From Rhynchonema sp. JSB1_4 (taxonomy: Eukaryota > Nematoda > Chromadorea > Monhysterida > Xyalidae): a stretch of DNA of 64,000 nt. The stretch spans positions 50,796 through 114,795 of the forward strand of contig JASAMV010008366.1 in assembly GCA_030248065.1 (NCBI GenBank). The letters are read 5' to 3'. Made by a program: the position numbers and the translations under genes. The first letter of the stretch is position 1, and each line of letters opens with the position of its first letter. Positions 13,606 to 25,220 of the stretch are shown here, one piece after another. The notes below the pieces were generated by a model. It was not told the DNA's origin and ran no database searches. It saw only the letters and a list, made by a program, of their open reading frames with translations.

Positions 13606-15000
13606 GTTTTTCTCTCAAAACTTGCGAAATTATGGAACATGAAATAACACGCTTGCTGTTGAAATCAATCATACAAGGAGAGGAGATTAACAAGAAGTGT
13701 GCGGTATTATTCTTGCCGGAATTAATGCTCGGCCGTTCTTGTATTGTGTGGTGCGCGTCATTATCTTAGCCGAAGGTATTGCTATGGAAACGTGGCGTAA
13801 GGGGAAAACACATGTACTAGATGACTGCGTTCGAAAGTAACGCAAATCCAAGAATAGTGCAACTGCTTTTAATAAATGCTGTACCCTGATAAACAGCAAG
13901 CAGCTACTGTAAGCTGTTTTTGAGACATCGATGTGAGTGTTCTAACCTGCTTGCCCACATGTCGGAGAGCGCACTGACGAAATATCAGACACACTGGAGA
14001 TTTTTTCAGACAGCAGAAATTTGAACAGCACAACAGGCTAGTTACTGTACATGTATATAACACGGAGCACTGTGAGTGAATAAAAAAGCACTGACCTACA
14101 GCATGTGAATAGTAGAAAAGTCAATTTCTATTTCCTATAATACAATTGAATGGTGAGTAACGATCCACAAAATCGAACAAACGCGCAACACCCCGGCCTA
14201 TTTAGTTGTGTTAGGGAGCAAGGTGGCGGCCAACGGATAATGTTCTTGATTGTTGAGCACGGCGCTGGAGCCGAACGCGGTGATCCATTGCGCTTGCTGT
14301 CGAACACATCAACGTGCTTGTTGCTGTTGGCATCCTCCCCATCGAACATCACCAATCCACCATCAGCAGCAGCACCCAGTGGGAACATATGCTGATGTAG
14401 TCGAGTGCGTGTGTCATGGCTGGCACATTGCCAATCAGGCGTCGATGGCAGGCACGTACTGCTCGCACGATGACAGCTACTCCAGCCAGCGTACATATAC
14501 TGCAACCAGTTGTTATTTTGGTGTTGGAGTTCCTAAACGTCAAATCTCAAACCTCAATGGGATGCGGCGGTTAATGAACCGATTGGGATGAAAGGCTGGA
14601 ACCCGTCATTGAGATACATGTATAATATCAGCCTATCGAAGTTTTCCACTTAAAAGAGTCTCATCAAACAAATGAAGTGGACACGCTAATGGGTACATCT
14701 GACCAGGGTTGAAAAAAAATATTTTTCATAAAAATTTTCACTTAAACATGAAAAAAAAATTTTTAAAAAAAACTATGTTGTGCAAAAAATCATTTTATTT
14801 AAATTTTCAGAGATGGCGAAAAATGATGCAAATTTTTACAAAAAGGAAAGATTTTTCTTGCGGATCGTTCCAAGTGAAACTACATAGCTCAACCGACTGC
14901 TTCGCTTCGGCCCGGATGGAACGCTGCAAATCGGTTTACGAATGGACATGCTTCACCGTAATGTTTCCGTCTTCATTTATGTAGGTATACACACTTGGTG
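13606..15000. other. region without a confirmed gene; one codon-like minus-strand stretch
   Basis: Upstream of tetraspan copy C is probable promoter sequence, including the block ATTGCTATGGAAACGTGG shared with copies A and B. On the minus strand at about 14160-14395 an open stretch (MFPLGAAADGGLVMFDGEDA...) has codon-like composition but no recognisable domain or clear splice sites; I leave it uncalled. A 60 bp segment at 14415-14474 (CATGGCTGGCACATTGCCAA...) recurs at 18101-18160. At 14704 a CAGGGTTGAAAAAAAA end resembles the hAT-like termini, without a matching partner. Confidence 0.4.
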
Positions 15001-15019
15001 TTCCTTCCGGTTTGGCGCT

Positions 15020-15990
15020 GAATGTTGCATGTGCTGGACGCGCCGAACAACTGTTTGGTCATAGTTTCTTTCTGTCTTCACTTATCGTGTATTGGAGTGT
15101 GCAAGAACTCTCACCCGCAAACTCGAAATCGATTTGTGTCTTTGTGAGTTTTGAACATCTTTTTTGGCCTCGAATTCGGTTTATGTATGTCATGATCATT
15201 CTTTGCTAGTGCGGTCCGACCCAGGGTTGGGCAAAAAAAACGACGGCGTTTTTTCTTAAAAAAACGACGTTTTTTTCTCGAAAAAAACGCCTGGGTCGTT
15301 TTTCGTTTTTTTAAACCCTGAATTTCCTTGATTTTCCCTGATTTTTCAGGGAAAGTACCCTGGTTATCAAGGAAAATCAATTTTTTTGTCCCACTTTTTT
15401 CAAAAAATTTTCGACCAATTTTTACTTTGTCGACATACGTCGATATACGGAGCTTGACTTTCAGTGATGACCCCGGCCAAAGTTGGTCCCATGATGCGGG
15501 TCTGATATGGGACCTTAACAACTGGCTAGAAAAGGGTTGAAACCCGTTTATTTTGCCTCAGAACACATAGAATTATTTCATTTAACCACGTTTTCTTCAA
15601 AACATGAGCGTTTTCCAATTTTTTTGAGGGCATGGTTTGGTCATCTGGGCGTTTTAAAAAAACGATTTTTGAGAAAAAAACGTTTTTTGCCCAACCCTGG
15701 TCCGACCATGTTCTGAATTGCGCTGGATTATCTTCACTTAGGTACTTGGCGTTCCTTCCGGCTTGGAGCTGAATGTTGTATGTGCTATAGGTGTTGGACC
15801 ATTGTTTTAGGCAGTCTGTTTCTATCTTCACTAAGGTAGGTAGTTGGCATTCCTTTCGGTTTGAAGCTGAATGTTGCATGTGCTGGAGGCGCCGAACCAC
15901 TGTTTAGCCAGTTTCTTTCTGTCTTCGCACTTAATGTGTATAGTGTGCAACAACTTTCAACCGCAAACTCGAAATCGATTTCTGTGGCAC
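15020..15990 (+). repeat. direct repeats of about 120 bp flanking a hAT-like element
   Basis: Two good copies at about 15020-15147 and 15866-15990 share GAATGTTGCATGTGCTGGA and CCGCAAACTCGAAATCGATT. A diverged partial copy lies at about 15730-15800 (GAGCTGAATGTTGTATGTGC). They look like an old local duplication upstream of the reductase gene. No function is evident. Confidence 0.6.
15222..15699. mobile_element. hAT-like MITE (CAGGGTTGGGC family), 478 bp
   Basis: The terminal inverted repeats CAGGGTTGGGCAAAAAA and ...TTTTTTGCCCAACCCTG are flanked by a perfect 8 bp duplication GTCCGACC (15214-15221 and 15700-15707). The interior matches the nested copy at 5764-6252 in inverse orientation, for example CGTATATCGACGTATCTCGA versus its diverged reverse complement. 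Confidence 0.9.
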
Positions 15991-16178
15991 ACTACCTGGA
16001 CCGATCCTGCTTTCAAAGCAGCGTTATTTATATTATGATGCAATGGCGCGAGAGTATCAAGCACACCGGTTCCATTTCGCATCAGCCGCTCGCAAACAAA
16101 GTTGACATCATTTTCCGTCACTTGTTTGCCCAACTTCCCGGCAGGTGCAGCAGCGAAACTGTCTTGCACATTGCACGC
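15957..16178 (-). CDS. possible exon of an unidentified minus-strand gene
   Basis: An open stretch contains AAAPAGKLGKQVTENDVNFV and then CERLMRNGTGVLDTLAPLHH, with codon-like composition. On the minus strand it follows a possible acceptor (CATAG before ACTGCG). There is no ATG in frame and no partner exon was found. It would be transcribed away from the reductase gene that starts at 16307. I do not recognise the family, and a chance frame is quite possible. Confidence 0.25.
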   Translation of the reverse strand, partial: ACNVQDSFAAAPAGKLGKQVTENDVNFVCERLMRNGTGVLDTLAPLHHNINNAALKAGSVQVVCHRNRFRVCG

Positions 16179-16306
16179 AGTCTATGTCTTATCGTCTGGT
16201 GTGTGTGCCCAACGTTAAGGAAAACACACAACCTGTGTAACGTTCTTCTTTGAATTTCTCGCCTAGTTTCCAACATTTTTTGCATAAAACAGAACAAAGC
16301 AAAAAA

Positions 16307-17933
16307 ATGTCCATCGCCAATTCCAAACGTCTGGTGATTCTGGGTGCGACAGGTCCATCCGGTCAACAATTGGTGCGTCAAGCCCTACATCGTGGACATG
16401 CAGTCACGGCCGTCGTCAGAAATGCCAGCAAATTCGACGAAGAAGTGAAGAATCACAAACATTTCACTGCCGCCACGGTACCTTTCTGTCTCCCTTGCTT
16501 AATAGTTTTTTCACATTCTTCTTCCTACAATAACAACAACAGGCAGCAAGTCTTGCCCATGTTTCGTTCGTTTTCCACTGGGTCATCCTCAGTTCAAATT
16601 CACAGGCTGTTTTTATTTAAACCGTAACCGCAACCGCAAGCAACATTTTATAAAATCACCTTTGCGGCTGCGGTCCGTCTGCGTCGTGTACGCGTCAACA
16701 ACAAATTGGGGTCAGCACGCTGGAAGTTGTCATCATCGCAGCAACAGCGCCGCGGCCGCGGAAGTGACTATTCGGTTTGCGGTTGCGGCAACGGCCCGCA
16801 AACCGCGTTTTCATAATGTGGCATTAATCGCACACAAGCATAAAAATAAAGCACAGCTGATGATAAATACATGGTCGGTTCATTCCAAAAACCTCATGAA
16901 ATCTTCAGTTCAGGTCACGGACATCAGCAGCGCCGACCAATTATCGCCCCATTTCGCCAACTGCGATGTCGTCCTGTCAGCACTCGGCTATAGGGGACCT
17001 CTGCGGAAAATTTTCATGGGCCCAAGGCTCGATTTCTATCTGAACAGCGGCAAGGCCATTTTGGAGGCGATGAAGCGACATGATGTGAGCAGAAAAAGTT
17101 GATATGTACTTCCGATATTTCGGGTGAATTGTTCACCAAAATCGTTTATACCTGAATTTTTTCAACGAAAAATTGTCATTTTTTTCACAGGTCAAGCGTC
17201 TCGTCGTGATCACATCCTGGCTAACCAAACCCGATCCCGGCACTCCGTGGATGATGAAGCTCTTCATCCGTGTGGGTTCCAGAATTTGTATTCATTTTGA
17301 AACATCAGCTTCTCAAGCGATAACTCGTGTCAACTTTGTGTTGTGTCAAAACTTAAAATACTCCGTGTAAAACGTCTGCATCTGGTTGACGTCAGTGCGA
17401 ATTGGTCAACCAGATGGCCCCCTAAAAAGTCATATACTGTACACACATACTAGTTGATTTTATGTTTGTGTGAAACATCGATGCTCAAACGTGGTCAGAT
17501 CCCCAGAGTGCGTAGCAGCATGGCAGGCAGCCATTCGCACCAGTAGCTAGAGTCTTCCACCCATTGACGCGCTACAAAATCTGACACGCAGGATTTTTTT
17601 CTAATTTTCTTGCCCTTTCTGTTTCAGTTAATGGGCATTCAGCCTGTTCTCGACGACATGGGCCGTATGGAGGACATGTTCCTGTCTGAGCCGGGCGGCA
17701 TCCAGTTCACGGCCGTGCGACCGCCGGGGCTGTTGGACGGTGACGTGACGGATCGTCCCATCGTCACAATGGTGGACACACAGTTGATTCCGAACGACCG
17801 GTGCCAGACGAATAACTATGGCACACCGATGATGCCCCGGGCCGATGTGGCCAGATTCATGTTGGACGTTGTAGAAGGCAGAATGGGTGCAAGTGGAGGA
17901 TTCATTGGTAATTGTGTGGCCATTGCGACTTAA
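16307..17933 (+). CDS. NAD(P)-binding flavin reductase / biliverdin reductase B-like protein, copy 2 (complete)
   Basis: Four exons, 16307-16477, 16914-17084, 17191-17271 and 17628-17933, all phase 0 with GT-AG introns, encode 242 residues; human BLVRB is about 206. The start ATG at 16307 follows an A-rich stretch and is the first in frame. Residues 9-31 begin LVILGATGPSGQQLV, the glycine-rich dinucleotide-binding loop (GxTGxxG type) of atypical short-chain dehydrogenases. Further family-like blocks are CDVVLSALGY at about 77-86 and VVITSWLTKPDPGTPW at about 119-134, with a C-terminal region containing FTAVRPPGLLDG and PRADVARFML. The likely role is NADPH-dependent reduction of flavins, biliverdin or a related substrate in the cytosol; the exact substrate cannot be told. 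It is paralogous to the copy at 2845-4121. Confidence 0.88.
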
Positions 17934-18100
17934 AATGGAAAACTCATCATAATGTTGTGGTGATGACTTTTATCATGAGCTGAAGTTTGTACACACACAT
18001 TATACATTAATGGTCGTTTTTTTCTGTAATGTATTAGAGCTCAACCCCGCTAATCATGTCTTCATCTGGTCAAATTTTTTATGTTCGAATTTGAATTTGT

Positions 18101-18160
18101 CATGGCTGGCACATTGCCAATCAGGTGTCGATGGCAGGCACGTACTGCTCGCATGATGAC
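18101..18160 (+). repeat. 60 bp dispersed repeat, second copy
   Basis: Nearly identical to 14415-14474, sharing CATGGCTGGCACATTGCCAA and GGCAGGCACGTACTGCTCGC. A related short string (CTCCAGCCAGCGTACAT) occurs at about 14480 and 18981. These may be pieces of a dispersed repeat family. Confidence 0.6.
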
Positions 18161-18233
18161 GGCGGCAACATGCGACGGACGGCACTGTAGAGCATGCGCC
18201 CCACCACACACCTGCAGCACGCCGGTGTCGTGT

Positions 18234-18477
18234 GTCAACGTTGCTGGCATGGACTTGGCGTGGATTTGGCCACGTTTTTGGTTGAGCTGTATTCAGCGAT
18301 AGAGTTTTCGCGCTAATTTCGGCCAGCGTGAAAGATGTTCACTTGGTGCAGGAGAACAAGTTGCCATCGGTTTCATTTGGTGCAGAAATCGCCAACTCTA
18401 TCCCAAAATACAGCTCAATCAAAATTTGCCAAAATCCATGCCAAGTCAATGCCAGGTCTACGCCAGCGACGTTGATA
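18234..18477. mobile_element. foldback MITE of about 245 bp, copy 1
   Basis: The left arm, starting GTCAACGTTGCTGGCATGGA, is the approximate reverse complement of the right arm, ending CTACGCCAGCGACGTTGATA. The arms are about 85 bp. A second, diverged member lies at 20910-21158. Confidence 0.65.
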
Positions 18478-19332
18478 CGGCCCCTGATGTTGCTGTTTTC
18501 GTAGTGGGTTGTTTTGGGTTTATGAGAGTAGGACAGGTCGTGTTCATGTAAGTACAAATTATTGAGGGCGCGAATGTCTTGTCTTCGTCACGTGTCATTT
18601 TACAGTGGCACCTCAACGAATATGTCGAAACTTCGTCTGCTTGGAGCTCTGCGCTAGACTAGAACAATCACAATATAAAATTTCAGATCGCAAGCAACCC
18701 CGAGATCCAAAAGTTGCAAAATGGCCTCTGGGGGGATCGAGAATTTTCATGGAAATTTTCAAATTTCCCGCCTCCGGAAACGAGAGTTCGACTCTCGGCG
18801 GGACCAACCGCCCACATCGCAGCCAGCCTTCAACCACCATCTAGCAGTGTGTCAGGTCACGTGACCAATGGCTTGTGCCGTTGTCATAAGGTACAAAATA
18901 AAAAGGCCATTTCGAACCTTTCCATACAAATTCTATTCTACCATTGATAAGCAAGTTTTAATTTTTCAATCCGCACATCTGCTCCAGCCAGCGTACATCT
19001 ACTCCAGCTGGAGCATATCTGTTTTGCAAGCACGCCACCTCCAAAATACGGGAACGTGTTGGCGTAGTTTGCCTTTACATTACCTATACATATAAAGCTG
19101 TCGAGTATATGTACACTGTATAGGACATATTGTTGAAACCAGACAAGATCGTTTAACTGGTTCACCGAAAGGCAGCGTGTAACCGCCATCGCTTTTTTCT
19201 TCCCACACAAGGTTATCAATGTCTTTTCGGCTAAAAGGTCGTGTACAAATTGCGTCAAATCTGACCATCAACGTTGTGCGTGTGCGCCACTGTGATCGTT
19301 AGGGTAAACAAAATGGAATCGTTCAGGGCACC

Positions 19333-20071
19333 CAGTGGTTTTTTAAAAAAAAAAATTTTTTTTTTTTATTAAAAAAAAAATTTTTTTTTAAAAAAAAAAA
19401 TTCGTTCCAAAAGTTAAAAAAAAAATTTTTTTTTTATTATTTCAAAATTCGAAAATTTCTCTATTTTTTGCTCTAAAAGTGCTATTTTTTGGATAAAAAT
19501 TGCTACTGTTAACATCACCCGACCCTACCATGGGTGTATTGGGTGCCATAATCGTTGTTTTGTGGCATCTAGACATAGTGCACACACTCACATGGCCTCT
19601 CATATGATTACACATGTACATGTGACTGGGTGGGCATGCATTTATCCATGCAACAGACCCGAAAGCAGTGATTCGGTGTGATATTCACTCTATATTTACA
19701 CTGTTTGTCACATATTTGCATTGGTCGTGTACCAAGAGGCAATAGTTTCACCCAAATTTACCGTCTTGAGTGTCACAAAGCCACACCAAGGCACCCACAC
19801 CACGTGGAGGAAGTGTACGGGTGTGTACCTGACTACTGTTGGTACTCATTGACCATTGTTTAGTATTGTTTTCGTGTCGTGAGTGCTTTATATGCACTTA
19901 CCACACGTTATGGAAGAAAAATGCCACTATTTTTTGCTTTAGCGCTCATTTTTTTTTCGTTTCTGGCAGTTTTTGGCTGGAATAAAAAAATTTTTTTTTA
20001 AATTAAAAAAAAAATTTTTTTTTTAAAAAAAAAATGGGGTTTGAATAAAAAAATTTTTTTATTAACCACTG
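19333..20071. mobile_element. hAT-like non-autonomous element, 739 bp
   Basis: The ends CAGTGGTTTTTTAAAAAA and ...TTTATTAACCACTG are inverted and flanked by a perfect 8 bp duplication AGGGCACC (19325-19332 and 20072-20079). Subterminal A/T homopolymer blocks flank an interior with no coding capacity. Confidence 0.85.
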
Positions 20072-20909
20072 AGGGCACCTACGGTATTTCTGCTAGGTCG
20101 AAAGCTTAGGTATGGCGAAAGTCGTGCTTGGGCTTGTGATTTTCTGCATTTCAGGATATGGTACTAAAAAATGCCTGATGCCGCTAATCAGCTTGAAAGT
20201 TGTCTATTTTAGGTCTGAAAGCGACTTTTAAAAGCCGGTCTGTACCAGCTGCACCCGTAAATTTCTTAATACACTAAAGGTGCGGTTGTACTTATTCCGA
20301 GAAGCGAAAATTGTAGCGCGCAACACAGCTCCGTGATGGAATGAAAGAACATGGGCATCGAATTTCAACGGTTCTTTCTATTCTTCCATCCGTAAGCCTT
20401 TCCGCTGTTCCCGTGCGTTCTTCCAACAGCTAGTGGCAACGAAAGTGGATAAAAATCGTTCCCGGCCATGGCAACTTGAGTGAAGCTGCAGAACAAATTA
20501 TTTACCTGGATAACCATTGCAAAGGGCTTAAACGCCAAGAAGGATAATCAACACCTGTAAACTATCAGTATCAAGTGATGTGTTAACATTTTTCAGCATT
20601 TCGACTGCATCAGGCACCTGACACTTTGACTGCCACGGTCACAAGAACTTCTTTTTATTAACCTAACGAAACAAACAAGTGCGTTCGCAGTTACCAGTAA
20701 CACCTCCATGTTTAATGCCAATTCAAAACAATCAGGGGTAAGTCGCATATTTGGTTGTACGCCGAGTTTACAACGGTATTCAGTAAAACGTGTAGTGTGC
20801 ACTTTGAGGGCAGCGTGTGGTGGGATTAATTAAACTTACGTTTAACTGATTGGATTGGTCAAAGGTCAAAGCATTGGTTCGATAATTAATATCACCACTA
20901 AGGGCGGCA

Positions 20910-21158
20910 TGAACATTGCTGGCAACCTCCTTGGCATCGGTTTGGCAAGGCACAGGCACAGTTTTGGTTGCGCTGTATTTCCCGACACGGTTGGCGCACT
21001 AATTTAGATCAGCGTAACACATGTTTCCCCTCTCCAAATGAACAAATTTTGCGCTGGTCTAAATATTAATGGCCAATTATACGTCAGAAAATACAGGTCA
21101 ACCAAAATTTGTCTATGCCTTGTCAACCCACGCCAATGTGCTTGCCAGCAAAGTTGAT
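20910..21158. mobile_element. foldback MITE of about 248 bp, copy 2
   Basis: The left arm (AACATTGCTGGCAACCTCC...) and the right arm (...GTGCTTGCCAGCAAAGTTG) are imperfect reverse complements over about 80 bp, and the unit resembles 18234-18477. It lies upstream of the large secreted-protein gene. Between 20080 and 20909 I see no gene. Confidence 0.6.
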
Positions 21159-21629
21159 ACCATCCTAAGTTTCACCGGTGCCTATTCAAGTCTACTTTGG
21201 TTTCCTCGTAAGCACAAAAAAACTAGTGACGATGGACGAAGACATATAAATTGATTGCCGCTGTTCAAAACCCTGGCAAACTGGTTTTGTTTGTATGTCC
21301 AGTAGTGCACCTGAAATTAGATAATAACGTAATAAACAGTTTTTCCGTGTTTGATGGAACATGATTTGTGATATGAAGGACCGCAGTTTTACCACACTGT
21401 GGAAATGCATTCCGAAACTCCCACACAGGAACGCTTATGAAATTAGATGTAGGTTATTACGAAACGTGACTGCAGACGAAAGCAGTCCACTTGGGGTTTT
21501 TTAACCGCTACGTCATTGAAGATGGCCGGAACAAAATACAGTGCCTGTGACTGAGTGTGTCAGCTTGTCGATTGTCACGACGCCATAATCAATACAAGAA
21601 CATTAGAAACGTGAACAATTAAGCGTTGA

Positions 21630-24600
21630 ATGTCGGTTATTCTTTGGTCAGTTGGTGCTGGCGTGGCGGTGCTGCTGCGTGCAAGCCCTGTTAATGCAAA
21701 TTGTGCAAAAAATGGATCATATGCATACCTCGCCGAAGTGGACGTCGGAGCACCTGGTCAAAACAATATCCTTTGCAATCAGATCCCATGGGAATCTTCG
21801 TGCAGACAGGTACATTATGACAAAAATTCCGAGACGTTCTTTTCACTAACTACTCTCCAAGTTTCCAGGTCTGTTGGTGGACAGATGCGTGCGGACATCG
21901 CCAAAGTGGTTCTTCGGCTCCCAACGATGTGCTAACGGTCGTGCGACAAGTGCGATTCACCGGGTTGGTCTCTGTTACTTTGCAACATTCCAACACTCTT
22001 CCAAGCTTGTAACTCGGTGTGGTGCCTGGTGGGCACGTACATTGAGCAATAGCTAAAATCAACTCGAAATCGAAATAGCTTCGTTTGAAATCGATCAAAT
22101 TTCAGCCAGGATGTGCGTTTGGAGTGTTGTGATCTGTTCACATCGCAGTTTGCGCACTGCCAACGCAAAACAAAAGCCGTTCGAACGCAAGACAACAAGA
22201 TCGCAATCCGGATCAGTCCTTATCATGGTCGACCCAATGTCGCACGTGTGCCGGCTAACATTGCGCTGCGACGAACAAGGTTCGAGATTCCTTCAGCACT
22301 CAAATATAATTTAACCATATACCGCACGTCAAATTGCTTGGTCGCCGTATTTGAGAACTTCATGGCAAATGACGATTGATATTTGTGAGACGGTGCGGAG
22401 TGCTAAGTACGACTGTGATGCAAGTGGCGAACGGAGGAGACGTGACGAGGTCACACAAACTACAACCACAACAACCAGTACGGGCAGGTTAGAAGGGCTT
22501 ATCTCAGGCACAACCCATAAGTATAATCACAAAACATCCAAAGCTAGGCCAACACTTTTTCTTTTTACAGTCCGCAACAAGCGTCTGACTTATGGGCCAA
22601 TTTTTGGAGCAAGGTTGGGAAACCAGAGTTACCGGTACATGATCAAAATGATAAGAAACGTGTCCGACGCCCGATAGAAACGCGCGAAGTGAGAAAATTT
22701 GCTTCTTTTTGTGACTTCCTGATTGTAAAATCCATTTTCGCTTAAGATTGCGGGACGAGCAGGTGAAAAAAGAGGCCAACACTTCTGTCCGCCAAACTAT
22801 TACGTTGCCGATCTCAAACTCGAAAAGAAAAGAAATATGCGCTTCATGCGATCGGATTCAAAGTTCGAAGATTTCGACTTGCGCCTGATTTGCAGAAAAT
22901 TCGACAGTTCCGAAGGCCAAATGGTGCGCACACTACTTGACTTGACCATAGAACGAGTGTAGTTAAGCATTTGTCGACTTGCAGAGTGCCCCGCCAACAT
23001 GCAAAGTGAAGCGCCCGTTTGCCATTGCTGATGCGAACCTCATACTTGACGATCACACCACCAGCTGCACATGCGATGAATTTTTGTCCGGTCTTCGTTC
23101 TCGATTGATCAATTTGCCAACCGGCAGCAAAAGATTGTAAGCCACGCTGGTCTTATTTGTATTGCATTGGCAGCTGCAACGATTATCCAAAGTATAAATT
23201 ACTGTTCAGCTATCAATTCCGATGCTGTTACGCAAAGGACAAGATGCCCGATCTTGGCAACTGCAAGTACACGGCGATGCGGTATATCCACGCGCCGTGG
23301 GACACTTTGATTGGCCCAGATGTTGAGGTCTCGCCCGGGCAAGTTATTCAGGCAATCTCGATTTCGTAAGTTTTCTTCCAAGAAACTTTCCTTGGTTATT
23401 ATTTTTCTTCGTTCATTCGTCTTTCGATCAACATTCAGGGACGGCTACATACGAGCACGAGTGTGCAAATACCTGATTGAAGGCAATGACATCGAAAGTA
23501 CGTGGTCATACTTTGAGGCTTCTTGTGTGCGCCTGCTGTGGTGGCAATGTGAACAAACATCTTTGTTTATTTCATGTCAGAAATTCAGTATGAGGTCAAC
23601 ACGTGCCATGGTCAACGACGTCAGAACATAGAGGGCCTGAAAGTTTTCGTTGATGGCAAGCGACAGGGCGAATGTCAAATTCCTGACAACCATCCGTTTG
23701 GATGGAAGGAAATAAAGAGCACAATATGCGAGTGCTATCAGCTGTTTGTTTCGCGCACTCAAATACAGTTCAACAAATTGTGTGTAAATTGTTCAGATTA
23801 CGCCGGCATAAAGAAAAGCCCCGAGCTGTTCCTGCCAGAGCAACACATTTGTGCTGATGGTTTTTACATCAATGCATTGGTCAAAACACCTGTATTCGGA
23901 ATTCCAGACAATACACAGAGCTATGTTACTAATGTTTAAAGAAATTATCTTTGTCATTATGTTAATTTTTTCAATTGCATGCTACGTTGATATTTCAGGA
24001 GGAGACCTCCAGAAAACCGTGTTGAAGCTGAAAAACAGTACAAAGACTACAGGTTCACTTCACAGTGCCACGAACTGACGTCTTCAGTTTGTGTTAGTTC
24101 ATTTTACAAACGTGTTTCACATTTGTACCCTTCTTTCATTTGAACACTGTACACTTCCACCTCAGTACTGCTTCTGGAGATCCACATGTACAACGCCTAT
24201 GACACGTTCATATCTGCCACCGACAAAGTTATGGTTTGTAGCTGGCTGGCGCAGCTGGTGGGACAAAGACAGGATGCGCAGGAAGTTTGTTGCAGGGACA
24301 CACCGGATGCTCATTCAGAAACGCTTAAATGCCGGCCGTTAGTGTGAATTGATATTTAGGGTTGAATTGATGTGCTGCGAAAGTAAGGGTCTCGTTCCGT
24401 TTGATTGCGACACGAAGCTTCGAAGTTACCCTGACGCGGAGAAAGCAGTGATATTGCAACGTCCACGTTTTCGAAAAAATGAAGACGACAACAACAACCG
24501 AAAGGAACTAGACATTGTTGACGGTGAAGTCATCCGCGACATGGAGCAGGCAACGGTGGATGGGTAAGAAACAACATCACTCGCTTAATTGGCAGCGCGA

Positions 24601-25188
24601 ACCATTGACAAATATAAAAGGTTTTTCAGCGAAATGGTCCTCCGGTTTAATATCTGCCGCGTGTTTACAACACCGGATCCCGAACAAGCACAATGTAATG
24701 AGAAGTGCTATGAATGTGACGACCTCGTTGAACTTCTGAACACACAGTTTAATGTTTGTGTACAAGGCAATAATGTCTCCAGGGAGCTATAAGGTCAAAA
24801 GTTCAGAATCCAATCACTTCTTATAGCCGACGTCCATTTTTGGAATTGACACATCGCCGGAGCTGATTGAAGAGTGCAGGGAAGAGTTGCGAGAAAAAGA
24901 AAAGCGCACTCGTGAAAAGGCCAATGAGCCGAATCCATCCAACCAAAACCAGAACAATCAAAACTCGAACAATCCAAACCAGAATCCATCTGGTGACACC
25001 GGTAGCCAGCAGCCGGGGCAACCGAACGTCGACGGCAGCAGTAGCCAAAATACGGGCTCGAACACCGGCCAGGTGCAACCAAATTCATTGGATCCGTCAG
25101 CAACGCAGGTAAATTGCATTATTTTGCAGCGCTGGATCAAACACACAAATTGTTCGACACGATCAAACGAAAGCCACCCCCACCCCCC

Positions 25189-25220
<32 letters not shown>

